A stretch of 64,000 nucleotides of DNA, from assembly GCA_030248225.1 (NCBI GenBank), contig JASANE010029132.1, forward strand, positions 33,433-97,432, read 5' to 3'. Positions 12,584-24,613 of this stretch are shown piece by piece. Under the pieces are notes generated by a model. The model saw only the letters and a list, made by a program, of their open reading frames with translations, searched no databases and was not told the origin of the DNA. The DNA comes from Trileptium ribeirensis (lineage: Eukaryota > Nematoda > Enoplea > Enoplida > Thoracostomopsidae). The first letter of the stretch is position 1. Each line of letters starts with the position of its first letter. The position numbers were made by a program, and so were the translations under genes.

Positions 12584-14003
12584 TAAAGATGGAATTCGGG
12601 GCAGGCGAAGTGCGGATCGGGTCGGGCCGAGTCCTGTTGGGTCGGGTTGAGGTGCGAGCCCGCGGGTCAGGTAAAATCGAGTTGCGCCAGACGACAGAAA
12701 AATATAATACTCAGAAGTGCAATGCTAATGGTAAAGCTTGAAATTCTCAGCGCAACAGATTAAAGATGGCTGGAAGACCTTACCAGCTGAAGCACATTAA
12801 AATAAAATGTACAAACGTACCCATATATTATGTATATGCAGATATTTTTATAGTCAGGTAATAAACAAAACATATTTATGTACGCACTTTATATTTAAAA
12901 CAACGTTGACTGTTTCATTTTACACACTTTAAAAATTTGTTCTCAATTTGCAGTTAGTTCAAGTGCAGTTGTGATATCGCCGACCAGACGTTTCTGTATG
13001 AACTTTCCTTCCGCATTGATAACCATGTAAAATATCGATAACAATATAATGAGGTGTACCTTGTAAGGATGTGTTTAGGCCCTTCTGAAGCAAGGGAGAA
13101 AAATCAGAGAAGGGTTCCGCCATATTTTTAGGTATAGCCCCCATTGTCTCTGCACCCCCAATCATCTCTCACACCCAAAAGAGTTCTCCTCGAGACCAGG
13201 ATTGTCCCTTATCAGGGATAGCCACCTGGTGATGCGAAATTATTTTTCGTTTCTTTTAGGTTTTTACGTTTTTCAAAAAATATCTTCGCCTAACATCGTC
13301 CACACCCTTTCTCCCATGTATCAGTTTTTTCCACTCTTTGCAATGGAAAAGGTTTCAAGGCTTTATCTTCTTAACGCGGTTGAGGAGGGGCTCTAAATTC
13401 AGGGGTCGAAATTTTTTAAAAACTATGGATTTTGGTTTTTACGCAATTTTGACCATAATTTTTGATTAGACGGACGGATTTCACTCAAGTTCGGATTTCT
13501 AGAAAACGCAAAGGCCTATGTAAGAATAGCGTGATATCTTAATAGGTTGCCCTGGTAACAAGGTATGAAGCCAGACATTGGGAATCCAAGTGAAAATGCC
13601 GCGGCCGCACAACCATGCAAGCGTTAATCACCATAATAGACAACTCGTTAATCCTAATAACGCGGAGGTTCGCAACCACAACATTGACGACCTATGGGGT
13701 CGGCTAAAGATGTTTTTTGAGACCGTAGGCATGTTTCGGATGGATTGTTCGAAAGATACGTGGCTGAATTTGTATGGCGTCAACAGTTTACGGTTCATCC
13801 ATTTAGGACTATGGTTCATCAAATCATTGAAGATATGTCGAGTTTAAGATATAAAATGTATATGCATTTTAGTTTGTTTCGTTTTTTTCTTCCATTGAAC
13901 CATGCATTTCTTAGATTTTGTGGATATGTATAATATGTGATTTAAAAAACAAACAAAGTCGGGTCGGGTAGTGCTGGAAAACTCGACCCGAATTCCATCT
14001 TTA
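12584..14003. mobile_element. hAT-like DNA transposon with TIRs and 8-bp TSD
   Basis: The left end TAAAGATGGAATTCGGG (12584-12600) is repeated exactly in inverse at 13987-14003. Both ends are flanked by the same octamer CTTCAAAT (12576-12583 and 14004-14011). A perfect 17-bp terminal inverted repeat and 8-bp target duplication prove a single 1,420-bp insertion. The TAAAG terminus fits the hAT end pattern TARNG, and GGGTCGGG-type subterminal repeats next to both ends are common in hAT elements. No hAT transposase is seen, so the unit is non-autonomous. A fragment of an unrelated transposase (13611-13840) lies inside, by nesting or capture. Confidence 0.85.
13611..13840 (+). pseudogene. ISXO2/Merlin-type transposase fragment, frameshifted
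   Basis: The frame starting at 13578 contains SVNHHNRQLVNPNNAEV then NHNIDDLWGRLK. This matches the C-terminal signature of ISXO2-like (Merlin/IS1016) DDE transposases, which reads roughly VNHS-x-FV(D/N)P then TxxIExxWxxxK. The family signature continues with YLAEFMWR, and here RYVAEFVWRQQF appears in a different frame from about 13750, so a frameshift lies near 13735. The third catalytic acidic residue, normally Glu in IExxW, is Asp. The N-terminal two thirds with the first two Asp residues were not found. The gene is dead. It lies inside the hAT-like element at 12584-14003, whose TIRs probably do not belong to it. Confidence 0.75.
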
Positions 14004-14528
14004 CTTCAAATATCTGAAATCACCAAAGCATGTCGATAATCATTTTTAGGTCACTTCGTTGGCGAACCGTTTAAAGGCTATAAAATATATGATGGTGGAA
14101 TTTCCGCTGGTGGTAGTTCTCTATACTATGGGTATTCTGAAGCATATATAAGTGCCGAAGTTTAGGATAACGCCAAAGATTTTGTGTTAAGAACCAGCTC
14201 AATTTCTGTTTGACTCGCGTTCCTAAGATTTAGTTAGTTAGGTTTATTAAATGGCAATAATAATGCATCGATATAATGTAATAACAGAAATGCTTAGGCC
14301 GATTATGCTATGCTCTTACAATAATGCCTTAGACGCAAGCCATGCTCACATCAGGTTGTGTATGCAAAAGTTACAATATGAGGACCGCAAGGAAATCTAC
14401 ATTGGCAATCTTCTTTACGAGAAAAATCTTTTACGTAAATTTAATAATCTGTTATCATATTTCTAGGACCAATTTCTATTAGCAATTTTATAGAAGTGTA
14501 TGACGCTGGTTTTTCGCCTTAAGCCAGT

Positions 14529-14784
14529 TTCAAGGATTCCAGGGAGATACCCACGCTTTTTTGAAGGTCGTATCACCTATCGCTAACGTTCCGTGGACTA
14601 CCAACTAACAGGTCGCCAACAATCAATGAGCCCAAAGTAGGAGTAGCAATCACCGGTTACACCTAATACTGTTCTGCGTTCATTGGTTGTTAGGGGCCTG
14701 GTAGTTCGTACCCCATGGAACCTTGTGGGTATTAGATGCCCCCAAAGAACCTTGGCGGGGTGGCATACTTCTGGAATCCTTGAA
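14529..14784. mobile_element. Foldback MITE
   Basis: TTCAAGGATTCCAG at 14529-14542 is repeated inversely as CTGGAATCCTTGAA at 14771-14784. The inverted similarity continues inward on both sides through a tggactaccaactaacag / taggggcctggtagttc region with mismatches. The 256-bp unit could therefore fold almost end to end. No ORF is present, and no target duplication was confirmed. Confidence 0.7.
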
Positions 14785-14832
14785 GCGATGTGTAAACCTA
14801 AAATCTACATTATCGCATAAGGGAAGGTACCT

Positions 14833-15130
14833 GAGTATAAAAGAGTGTCATACTCTTCTACAAAATTTTCATAATGAACTCCTGATGTTGGTGACTACTA
14901 GCAGTACGATGTGGCCCAGTAATAAACAATTCATCAAACACTACCGTTTCATTACCATTTATAATTGTATAAAAGTGAGTATAAAAGTTTAAAAGTAAGT
15001 ATAAAGTATGCAAGTGTCATACCATTCTACTAAATTTTCATAATATCCTTTTGATATTGGTGACCACTAATGCTGCAGTACGGCCCAGTAATAAACAATT
15101 CACCGAACAGTACCATTACATTGCCGTGGA
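14833..15130. repeat. Direct duplication, about 169-bp offset
   Basis: A block running gtgtcata...ttctac, aaattttcataat, gatattggtgac and cccagtaataaacaattca occurs twice, starting near 14845 and 15014. The copies are diverged by substitutions and small indels. Confidence 0.8.
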
Positions 15131-16335
15131 TAATTTTGTGCGTTATCACAGATGCTTACGTTGATTTGGTTTCTCAAGAGACGCAATGCGCAACAAACTC
15201 GGTCTATCATCATCAGACATGTCTATCAAATCAGGAACACGCCGTGTACGCAAACACTGGACATTCTCAAAATTTCCAATGTCCCGCAAAAAAGTTGGAG
15301 ACTAGATATGTAGAACTGTAACAACGTAAACATATATCACTTTCATCATGAAAACATGAGACCTACTATATAATTGAGATCAACAATTTGAGAGTTTCAA
15401 AACTGATTAGGCGAAATTTTGCACGTTTTGTAGTGTATAATCACTCATCATCATCATTTTGAGCATAAAGCTTGAACATATAAACATACCTGTAGTATCA
15501 ATGTTGGTAAGTAAGATTCGGAAGCCAAACAATTAACTCCAACCCGGTTTTTTTGTCGAATTATTAATATGCATTATTATTTACACTCAAACTATATACT
15601 TTCCATGAAATTTAAAAGAAGTTTCTTTGATTTTTGCACCACTAGATGTTCTTTTAAAATACAAAGAATAATTTCTTGAAATTTCAAAGATAATTCTTAA
15701 TAAGATAATTCTTTAAAAGATAATTCTTATCCTAGTACACTCAGCGATATTGATAAATTCGGTCTAACTATAGATAGTGCTGAACCCAACGAAAGCTTTT
15801 GTATTACTCTTAGGCTTTGGCTTAAGCTTTGGCTTAGGCTTAGGCTTAGGTATATTTTAAGGAAAGTACTTCGGTGTTCATTTTGAGTAATTGCTAGATG
15901 AAAATAAACGTTTGCGATATGGGCTAATAGACAACAGAGCACTAAAACAAAGAAAGGAAAACTCCACCGGATAGAAATATCAAAAATTATAAAAGTATTA
16001 TTAAATCGCAATATAGAAAATAATGGTAATTGCAGATAACCATAAATCCATACATATGTTTAATACATAAACATATATATATATAAAAGTAAATTATAGG
16101 TATACGCTCCACACATTATACATTATTATATACAGAAAAAGACCTCGAAATATATGATAATTATGTTGTATTTCCGAAGCTATTATAAATTTATCATTAT
16201 TACATTTTAGCAGCCGGCGTCTGGTCGGGGCTGCAATTATTTGATCATTATTCAGCCCTGCCTTGTCCAACGCCCATATTCAAACGTCAACAGAGCAGAA
16301 ATTTATAATTATTCCGAGTACCCCAATCATTTCAC
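15131..16335. other. Non-coding stretch with GGCTTA run
   Basis: No gene is supported. At 15811-15852 there is a degenerate run of ttaggc/tttggc hexamers. Short duplications of the aagataattctt type occur at 15680-15730, and a short (AT)n run lies near 16076. Confidence 0.5.
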
Positions 16336-17690
16336 CCGTGAAAGCTTGTCATGCATTTCCATGACAATATCAGCACTGTAGAGCTGATGTAGTTCATGAT
16401 TGGCGGTGGCTTTAGTTGATCTAAAGAGAAGACATCTAGATGCACGTGGACACAGCACTTCACGACGCACACGCCACATGTGCGGATGTGTACCAATCTT
16501 GAAAGCTTGTGGTGTATTTCCATGACAATAACAGCACTGTAGAGTTGTTATAGTTCATGGACAGCGGTGGCTTTAGTTGATGTAAAGAGAAGAAAGCTAG
16601 ATGCACCTGAACATACCAGGTCACGACGCACACGCCACATGTGCGGATGTGTACCAATCTTGAAAGCCTGTCGTGTATTTCCATGCCAATAACAGCACTG
16701 TAGAGTTGTTATAGTTCATGGACAGCGGTGGCTTTAGTTGATGTAAAGAGAAGAAAGCTAGATGCACCTGGACATAGCAGTTCACGACGCACACGCCACA
16801 TGTGCGGATGTGTACCAATCTTGAAAGCTTGTCGTGTATTTCCATGCCAATAACAGCACTGTAGAGTTGTTATAGTTCATGGACAGCGGTGGCTTTAGTT
16901 GATGTAAAGAGAAGAAAGCTAGATGCACCTGGACATAGCAGTTCACGACGCACACGCCACATGTGCGGATGTGTACCAATCTTGAAAGCTTGTCGTGTAT
17001 ATCCATGCCAATAACAGCACTGTAGAGTTGTTATAGTTCATGGACAGCGGTGGCTTTAGTTGATGTAAAGAGAAGAAAGCTAGATGCACCTGGACATAGC
17101 AGTTCACGACGCACACGCCACATGTGCGGATGTGTACCAATCTTGAAAGCTTGTCGTGTATTTCCATGCCAATAACAGCACTGTAGAGTTGTTATAGTTC
17201 ATGGACAGCGATGGCTTTAGTTGATGTAAAGAGAAGAAAGCTAGATGCACCTGGACATAGCAGTTCACGACGCACACGCCACATGTGCGGATGTGTACCA
17301 ATCTTGAAAGCTTGTCGTGTATTTCCATGCCAATAACAGCACTGTAGAGTTGTTATAGTTCATGGACAGCGGTGGCTTTAGTTGATGTAAAGAGAAGAAA
17401 GCTAGATGCACCTGGACATAGCAGGTCACGATGCACACGCCACATGTGCGAATGTGTACCAATCTTGAAAGCTTGTCGTGTATTTCCATGACAACAACAG
17501 CACTGTAGAGTTGTTATAGTTCATGGACAGCGATGGCTTTAGTTGATGTAAAGAGAAGAAAGCTAGATGCACCTGGACATAGCAGGTCACGACGCACACG
17601 CCACATGTGCGAATGTGTACCAATCTTGAAAGCTTGTCGTGTATCTCCATGACAATAACAGCACTGTAGAGTTGTTGTAGTTCACGTCGG
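16336..17690. repeat. 161-bp satellite array, about 8 copies
   Basis: The cacgccacatgtgcg segment recurs every 161 bp from 16470 to 17590. Middle copies are nearly identical while the outer ones, especially the leftmost, are more diverged, as expected for unequal exchange. Each unit contains the 8-base palindrome CACATGTG. Minus-strand frames of 74 codons recur at the same spacing but cross unit boundaries in a shifting frame, so they are not genes. Confidence 0.95.
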
Positions 17691-17789
17691 ATGTATACAG
17701 CAAGACTGGTCTGATCGCGCGATCGTACGTACGCTTGCATTTACGTGGCAATGCTGACTCCTCTGTTCACCATAATTGTTTTTTTCATA

Positions 17790-18830
17790 TATATTAGTGG
17801 TATCTTACTGGACCCGACCTTTGCGGGGCGCCATCACCATCTGAACTCGGTTCGTATATTCGTCAGGATCGGTAGCCACAGCCATCATCGCACAGAAGGC
17901 GCCGCGAGACCATCTACGCCATGACTGTCACCGAAAGCAAACTCCATCTCAGACTCGACAGCTCGTCCCTACGTCTCGAATGCTCTTTCTCTTGGTCGCT
18001 TCCAATGGGCAGGTGGTGAAAAAAGTGCTATCATAAGGATTCGACCAGGTTTCATGCGCAGCACATGACCAAGCCAGCTGAGACGCCGTCGCTTTACTGT
18101 GCAGCCAACAGTGTGCATTGACTTGCACCGCCGTCGCATATCCTCGTTAGAAATATGTTCCCGAAGCGAGACGCCGAGCACATCATCTTGAAGACCTTGA
18201 GTCGGCGCCTATCGCTTCCTCTCACCACCCACTTTTCGCTGGCATAGAGAAAACAAGTCATGGCGGCTGCTCAGAAGACCTTTTACTTTGTTTGCTGTGC
18301 TGTTCTCCATTCCATACTGAGAAAAACACCGCTGTTCTCCATTCCATCCTGATGCAATATTGTCTGGAACAGCTTCTCTAACAAGGACGACAATATCTCC
18401 TAGGCAGTTTTAAAGTCCTCTGATGGCACTAAATGAACACCTGTTGCTTTTCCAGAATTGAGAGCTTTAATATTGTTGGTTATTTTGGTAGACAAATGCG
18501 GCGCTTTTGGACTGTTGATGTTGTATTCGTCCTGGTATTCCAAATTGTCGAGCTTGATGGGCTCTTCTAGTGGCTTTGCATTCACGAGTTATTGAAATTT
18601 TCCTTCCACTGCTCCAGTTGCTTTGTTTGATCGCAGATAATGTTGCCGTTGGAGTCACGCACTGTTTTACTGATTGCTCTAGACCGGTTGGAGATTTCCC
18701 GGATCTTTCCGAACAACTTTTTGTGCTCATCCACATGGTTAGCGAGATTAAGAGCGTCAGCGACTCGCGACCAGTAGGCAGCGGAATCATTTTTAAGGTC
18801 GTTATAAGCATGATGCCTTAGAAAGCGTCG
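17790..18830 (-). pseudogene. Degraded RTE-type LINE (non-LTR retrotransposon)
   Basis: On the minus strand, reading from 18815, a segment contains KLFGKIREISNRSRAISK, then TVRDSNGNIICD and QLEQWKENF. This is the linker that precedes the reverse transcriptase in RTE-like LINEs. A shifted frame then gives IKALNSGKATGVHLVPSEDFK, the family's LKxGKAxGxDxIPxExxK motif. The RT core is missing. Next come TCFLYASEKW and LSWLGHVLRMKPGR, the family's C-terminal region with WxGHVxRM. Stops and frameshifts are frequent. The copy is 5'-truncated and internally deleted, so it cannot make active enzyme. Confidence 0.85.
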
Positions 18831-21162
18831 TATATATACTACGGACGCATTCTAAGGCGTTATATATACTTATAAAATTCATATAACTTTGATAAAAGGA
18901 GAAATACGATACAGCAGCGCAGCTTTTGAAACCGTGTTAGAATAATTTTCGTCGCAACCTTATATGTCAAACGCTACGTATTTTCCTATTATATATGTGA
19001 AAACCTGAACCAACTGCACAATAATAATTATTTCAAACTAACGACCGTGGTCTGTTCGATGCGGCAACGAACATTGTATAATGGTGCCGAATTCTACCTA
19101 CCATATATCCTATCTATAGTCATAACTTGTAGACATAGTAATCGTTTCCGTTTAAGGTAAATAAATAGTGAACAGACATCGCACATATCAGCAATCAGCA
19201 AATATGTGGCTTTTAAATTAATCAAGCAAACCGACGAACATGACGAATATTTTCAATTTAACACACATTAAGCTTGAAATGAGAACAGTGAGTTTTCTAT
19301 GTCCAAATTAGTTTCCTTGCTTGCTCTACGCAAAAACCAATAGATTTTCATAAATTTTGTCATTCTGCGAAGCATTTTATATGACACGGTTTGCGAATAA
19401 ACCGCTTGAAATTCTATTAATATCAGTTTTGTATCGGTCTGTAAAAATACGATAAACAATGACAAATATTTAGTATGAACTGCACTCACATTCTGGCTAT
19501 CTTAATTTAGTACGAGAATATATAGTTCAAAAGAACAGAATATGCAATATTAAAGACAGGGGCGTTGCAATATGGGTGGCTTCTTACTTTTTGCTGCCAA
19601 ATGTGAAAAAATTAACTGATGGGGTTATAACAAAATGAATGTAAACGATCCGTTCACCTCATTTCTTTACAACCCCCTTCAACTTTCGAAGAGCTTGCGA
19701 CGCCCTCACAAAAATTTTTTGGAACACTTCTTGTGTATAGTTATTTAATGTTTTTGGATTTAAATAAGCCTGAATATTACGACGCAGAAGGCTGAGTCGC
19801 TAACAGGCCGAAAGCACATATTACGAAACTAAAATGTGCCCGGATTCCTATCAGCGAACAGGGTTTAAATTTTTAGCCCTCATCACAGTAGCAAATGTTT
19901 TAAAATGTTCTGGACTGGACTTTATTGTTCAAAATAATATTATGAGTCGTGCAATTTCCGGAAAAAAACAAGTTACTGTAGAGCTGCATTTCCTCAAAAA
20001 ATAATAATTGAAATTTGCTTCAAACTGCAATTTTCAATCAAGGTTATATATGTTTACTATTTATTTGAACGTTTCTGATAATTCTTTTGGCTAGACAGAG
20101 TCGAACTACTCAACTCAATGAACACAGTGCAAAATGGAACACTTTATTAGCAAGTAGTCTAACTCAGCATTTTAGATGATCTATATATCTAATGTCAAGT
20201 TAAAACTTTTCAAGGCTCTATTCACTAAAATTGATCATCCTTATGTGGTATGTATAGTCGGATAAATGTTATATTTTGACTGTGTAGCTGAAATCGGTGC
20301 AAGCTGTTTTACACACAGCTTGCTGTAAAACTTAAATGACACAATACTTAGTTTTGGCAAGTCTGAAAAAGTGTCACAGTGACAGTTTTCTACATGATGG
20401 CTAGCGATAGCCACCTGTCAGTTTATTCATTTAACATGCCGAACTCTTAATTTTAGTTAAATGATATCTTACTAGGTTGATTTTTAAACCCGAGTGAACA
20501 TAATTTAAACCGGTCTCTAGTCTAGAACGCCTTCATACTTGTCCATGCATATAATGTAAAATTCACGCCCAGAATTTTAATAATAAAACGACTAATTTAT
20601 AAATTGGTATAAATTATAATAGCGTTTTTTTTTCGATAATCATAATTTTTGCTGTGCTACGACATAAAAAAACAGATGAGCTGATGTTATTTTGATATCG
20701 AAATTTATAGGACTTCTAAACAAAGACAGCTCATTTTCGTTATAAAACTGAAAGTTCAAACGCTGCCTTGAGTTGTAAATATTAAAATTATACAAAATTG
20801 TAAGTTTAAAGGCCAATTGAAAAGTTGAAATTTGCTATAGATTACCTTTACGTATATCGCTAAGTCATTTCGAATGGTACACTATGGCAGAATTAGGCGT
20901 AACAAAAATTTTACGATCGCAAATATGCAATTTTTAAAGTTTAAAGATCCATGAGTTAATTTAAAATTAATTCGATAACAATCATCAAAATTATGAAAAC
21001 TGAAATAAACCTGATAGTCGAGTTTACTCGAGCAGTTGAAATTTTCCAAATGGTATTAATATTCACAAATATTTTCCAAGCTTAAATGCAGTCCCACCCG
21101 TGTCCGAGGTTTTATTCACAGTTGTTGCAACATTTAATTTCAATGGTGCAATATGTGAAAAA
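18831..21162. other. Non-coding AT-rich stretch
   Basis: I see no gene, array or transposon with definable ends here. Open frames are short and without motifs. Confidence 0.5.
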
Positions 21163-21525
21163 GTAGGGTAAATAAAACTCTTTCGTGGCTAATACTAGGT
21201 GCTGCGCAGGGACCCTTAATTTACCCAGCTAACTGAATGTTATATGTCCGTGATACTGCTCTATGCAGAGTAAGACTGAGATAGTAGGATAAATAAAACC
21301 CTTTCGTGGCTAATACTAGACGCTGCGCAGGGACCCTTAATTTACCGACCTCACCGAATTTTATATGCTGCGATACTCCTCTATGTAGAGTGGTACTGGT
21401 AACGTAGGGTAAATAAAACCTTTTCGTGGCTAATACTAGACGCTGCACAGTGACCCTTAATTTACCGACCCCACTGAATGTTATATGTCCGAGATACTGC
21501 TCTATCTAGAGTGTGACTGGGAATA
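21163..21525. repeat. 120-121 bp tandem repeat, 3 copies
   Basis: The marker gtagg(g/a)taaataaaac occurs at 21163, 21283 and 21404. It is followed each time by cgtggctaatacta, gctgc(g/a)cag and acccttaatttacc blocks. Copies are moderately diverged. Confidence 0.9.
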
Positions 21526-21936
21526 TTATCAGTTTGAATATGCTACTAGTGACAAACTCTGTAACAAAATTTTGAATATTTTATCCCACGTTTCTGTGAG
21601 TATTAAGTGGTCTAGTAGTATACATGAAAGCCCTATTAAAATTCTTCCTAAATAGACAGTTTTGATCCACAAAATATGGGTAACTTTGGCTTTAGAATGC
21701 AGTGCCCGACAGCTTAGTTGAATTATGGAATTTAAAAAATTCAATATTATACATAACCCAGCATAGGATAAATATACCGTAAATATCTATATCCTAAATC
21801 AAATCATCCATTTTCGCTATTTGTGCATATGACTTTAATTGAAACAACCGTTATGTCAAAGTCAATTTTGAACTATCTTTTTAAAAGCGTTTTATCATTC
21901 AAAATAGGTGCCTATACGTCATATGCTAAAACAAAA

Positions 21937-22011
21937 ACTCCGTAGAAGGAGTTGAACACCTAATCTCTGGATTGGTAGGATAACAAGATCAACCACTAGG
22001 CCACGCTTTCC
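21937..22011 (-). pseudogene. tRNA-like sequence (SINE head or tRNA pseudogene)
   Basis: The minus strand reads GTGGCCTAGTGGTTGATC, a good A box, then TTAGGTGTTCAACTCC, a B box one or two bases from GGTTCGANTCC at proper spacing. The acceptor strands do not pair (GGAAAGC against TTCTACGGAG). This could be a dead tRNA or the head of a SINE. Confidence 0.45.
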
Positions 22012-22181
22012 ATAGGGTTCTTGGATTATATTGCTGGTCGTTTTAACTATGGTGCGTGTTTTCAAAACGATTTGAAATAGTTACAGGTATGCTACCCTTA
22101 ATAAATTGGCGTGGCAGAACCTAATTAAGAGCCACGTAGCACCAACAAAAATTAAAACAATAACGATAATAACAAAAATCA

Positions 22182-22541
22182 TACATGCTGACGCTCCGAG
22201 GTCTCGAGAGAGAGGGGGTCGCCGTGGACGGCGGGAAAAGCTTGTCTCAAGAGGGTAGATGTCCTCAAGAGGAGGTCGTCGGAAGGGGGGGGTGGTGACA
22301 AAAAGTTTTTGACTCTCCTGACGAACCCTCATTGTTGCCGATTTTACCCTAATTTTTCACATATTATTGCCAATTTTCCCCTAATTCTGCCAAAATTTCC
22401 AGGCGCCTTCGGCGCGGGGAAGGCTAAGAGGGGAAGGAGTGGTATACGGTAAGCTATGGGTATACTACAGTCTCGAAGTTGGAGGTCCGAGACCTCAGGA
22501 GGTATTTTGCATTGAACCCCTGCTTCGGCATGTATCACAAA
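22182..22541. mobile_element. MITE-like GC-rich element with imperfect TIRs
   Basis: The left end catacatgctgacgctccgag is mirrored by the right end gcttcggcatgtatcac, giving inverted ends of about 12 bases with one or two mismatches. Inside, an AT-rich tract with taatttttcacat and ccaaaatttcc runs directly into a hairpin GCGCC-TTC-GGCGC (22403-22415). The same AT-tract-then-GC-stem layout recurs near 36.64 and 57.64 kb, and the left end also matches 7612. No coding capacity was seen. Confidence 0.55.
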
Positions 22542-24613
22542 AATAACGACAGCTAGCTATTCGGATTTAAGGGAACAGCACGCAAAAGCGTCGAACTTCT
22601 GTAAGACCACATATATATATGTAGCAGAATTGATATATTATTCATCACGAATTACTAGCGTGTTCAGCCCTGAAAATATCCAAAAGATCGCTACAGCAGT
22701 TGTTTAGTTTAGTCAGAAGTCGCTACGCTGTTAGCTACGCTAAACCCGACGGTTATAGTTGAATTTTCATTATGTCACGAACCACTACGTTCCATGGGGT
22801 ATTGCCAAAATGAGCAACATTGTCAGCAAAATCTTGGCGTTCTATTTCTTTTAGTCTTCCACGACTATACTAAATACCAAAATTGTATATTACATTCGTT
22901 AATATCACACAAGAACTGCACATTTGTAATATATATATACATAAACATATAATATGTATGTTACATGTAGGTATCTGTATATACGACAGATTTTTTAATC
23001 GTTTTACATAACTTTTAATCTGAAAGTACAAAATTTCGTTAAATTTTTAGGTTAATTCTTTGTATTTATGGATTAAAACAGCACATGATCACGCACAGAT
23101 TAAAATAAAATAACCACGAGAGGTTACCGTCTGTGTGATTACTTTCAGTTCTTTAACGCAATTTGCAATTTTAAAAAGTAAACTGTGCTGAATTTTCTCC
23201 TAATTATGCGGGTACTGAACAGCAGCACTGCAAATTTGTCTAAAATAAGAAGATTTTAACCCCCCCCCAATTGCACAGGTTAAAATAAAGTTATTAACTG
23301 AAGTCAGGTTGAATGATGTAAATTGAGGTTGTAGGACGTACCAATTCCAATACGCAGTTAAAAGTCTTCATTACACACTAGAACACGAAGGTATAGATAC
23401 TGATTTTAATAACTTTTAGTAAAGCATTGATTTCTTATTTTGGATATTTTGTGGTGGGTCTTAATTAATGTAGTCTCTGTGACAAAGTACACATATATCA
23501 TGCCGCCTTTACCTCACAGTCCATTCAAGTCGTATCTCTAAGCGGTACCCTGACGAATATTTAATTCAACTGGAATGACCTACTCTTCCATCCGCAGAAC
23601 ATTTTGCCATGGCCACATACCGAATACTCTTGGTTTGGAACCAGAGCCTCTAGGCTTAAGAATAATCTTTAGGTTATCAGACCTGAATACGACCAATTCC
23701 GTGATAATAGGATGGTATGCGTTCATATTGCATGTGCTATGGACCCAGTAACGTAAAAAAATGGTTGAAAAGATTCTGATTTTTTTTAAAAGTTGTGGGT
23801 TTAAATGTATATCTTAGGTGTATTTCGGCAATCTCGACCTGTCACTACGCTTAAATCCGGGCAACAGTATTCAAATTCCTTGGACGAGCATGACAGGTTT
23901 AGGTTCCGAGCATTGTATTAAGCAGACGATTTTTTCTTTTCCTTTAAAATCCATCAAAATATAAACTACTGTCAACTCAGTATAAAATGCAAGCCTTATA
24001 CAGGGTTTATGGCTAATAACACTCAATAGTTATAGATGACAGTAAATTACTCATCTATTTTGAGTAAAACCCGTGAGTTAAGAAGCATTCCCTATTACTC
24101 CAAAACGTACAAACAAAAACGCAGTGTGGTGCAGCAATTTCAAGTTTATAGTAAGCTAAGAGATTTGGGGGTGATTACACATGTGAAATCGAATGATTGC
24201 ACATGCTAACCCGTTAGTATTTTGCGATTAGCAACTGGTACGCGATTAAAAACACATCGATTGGTGATAAATAGTATGGTCCAGAGCACAATTTGGAAAT
24301 CAACAGTGCGATTAATTAAGCTGTGCAAAAAATTTAGGTATTGTAAGTTATATTATGCGTGTGAAATTAGCCATGGAATAGTCAAACATTTATCACAACA
24401 TGAAAACAATAAAAACCAGATGTTAATATTATTTTTTAAGACATTATTCACAAAATTGTTCCAAAAGTACGGGGAAGAAAATGTCTTACACATATAGCTA
24501 TTTTACTAGTTCTGACATCAAAACATTATTATGTCAAAATTACGTCATTCGTAGCATATCAAGGGTTGACTTGCCATATTCAAATTACGTCCGACACGGT
24601 TAGATCTTATTGA
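22542..24613. other. Non-coding stretch
   Basis: No gene is supported. The 91-codon frame at 24222-24497 has no motif, no intron signals and composition like its surroundings. A run of nine C bases lies near 23262. Confidence 0.45.

Noticed and set aside
15811..15852. Interstitial telomere (TTAGGC)n
   Set aside because: The run is short and degenerate, and similar units occur in a dispersed repeat family; it is not evidence of a telomere fusion.
16332..17740. Repeated 74-codon minus-strand frames
   Set aside because: They are products of the 161-bp array; the period is not a multiple of three and each frame crosses unit borders.
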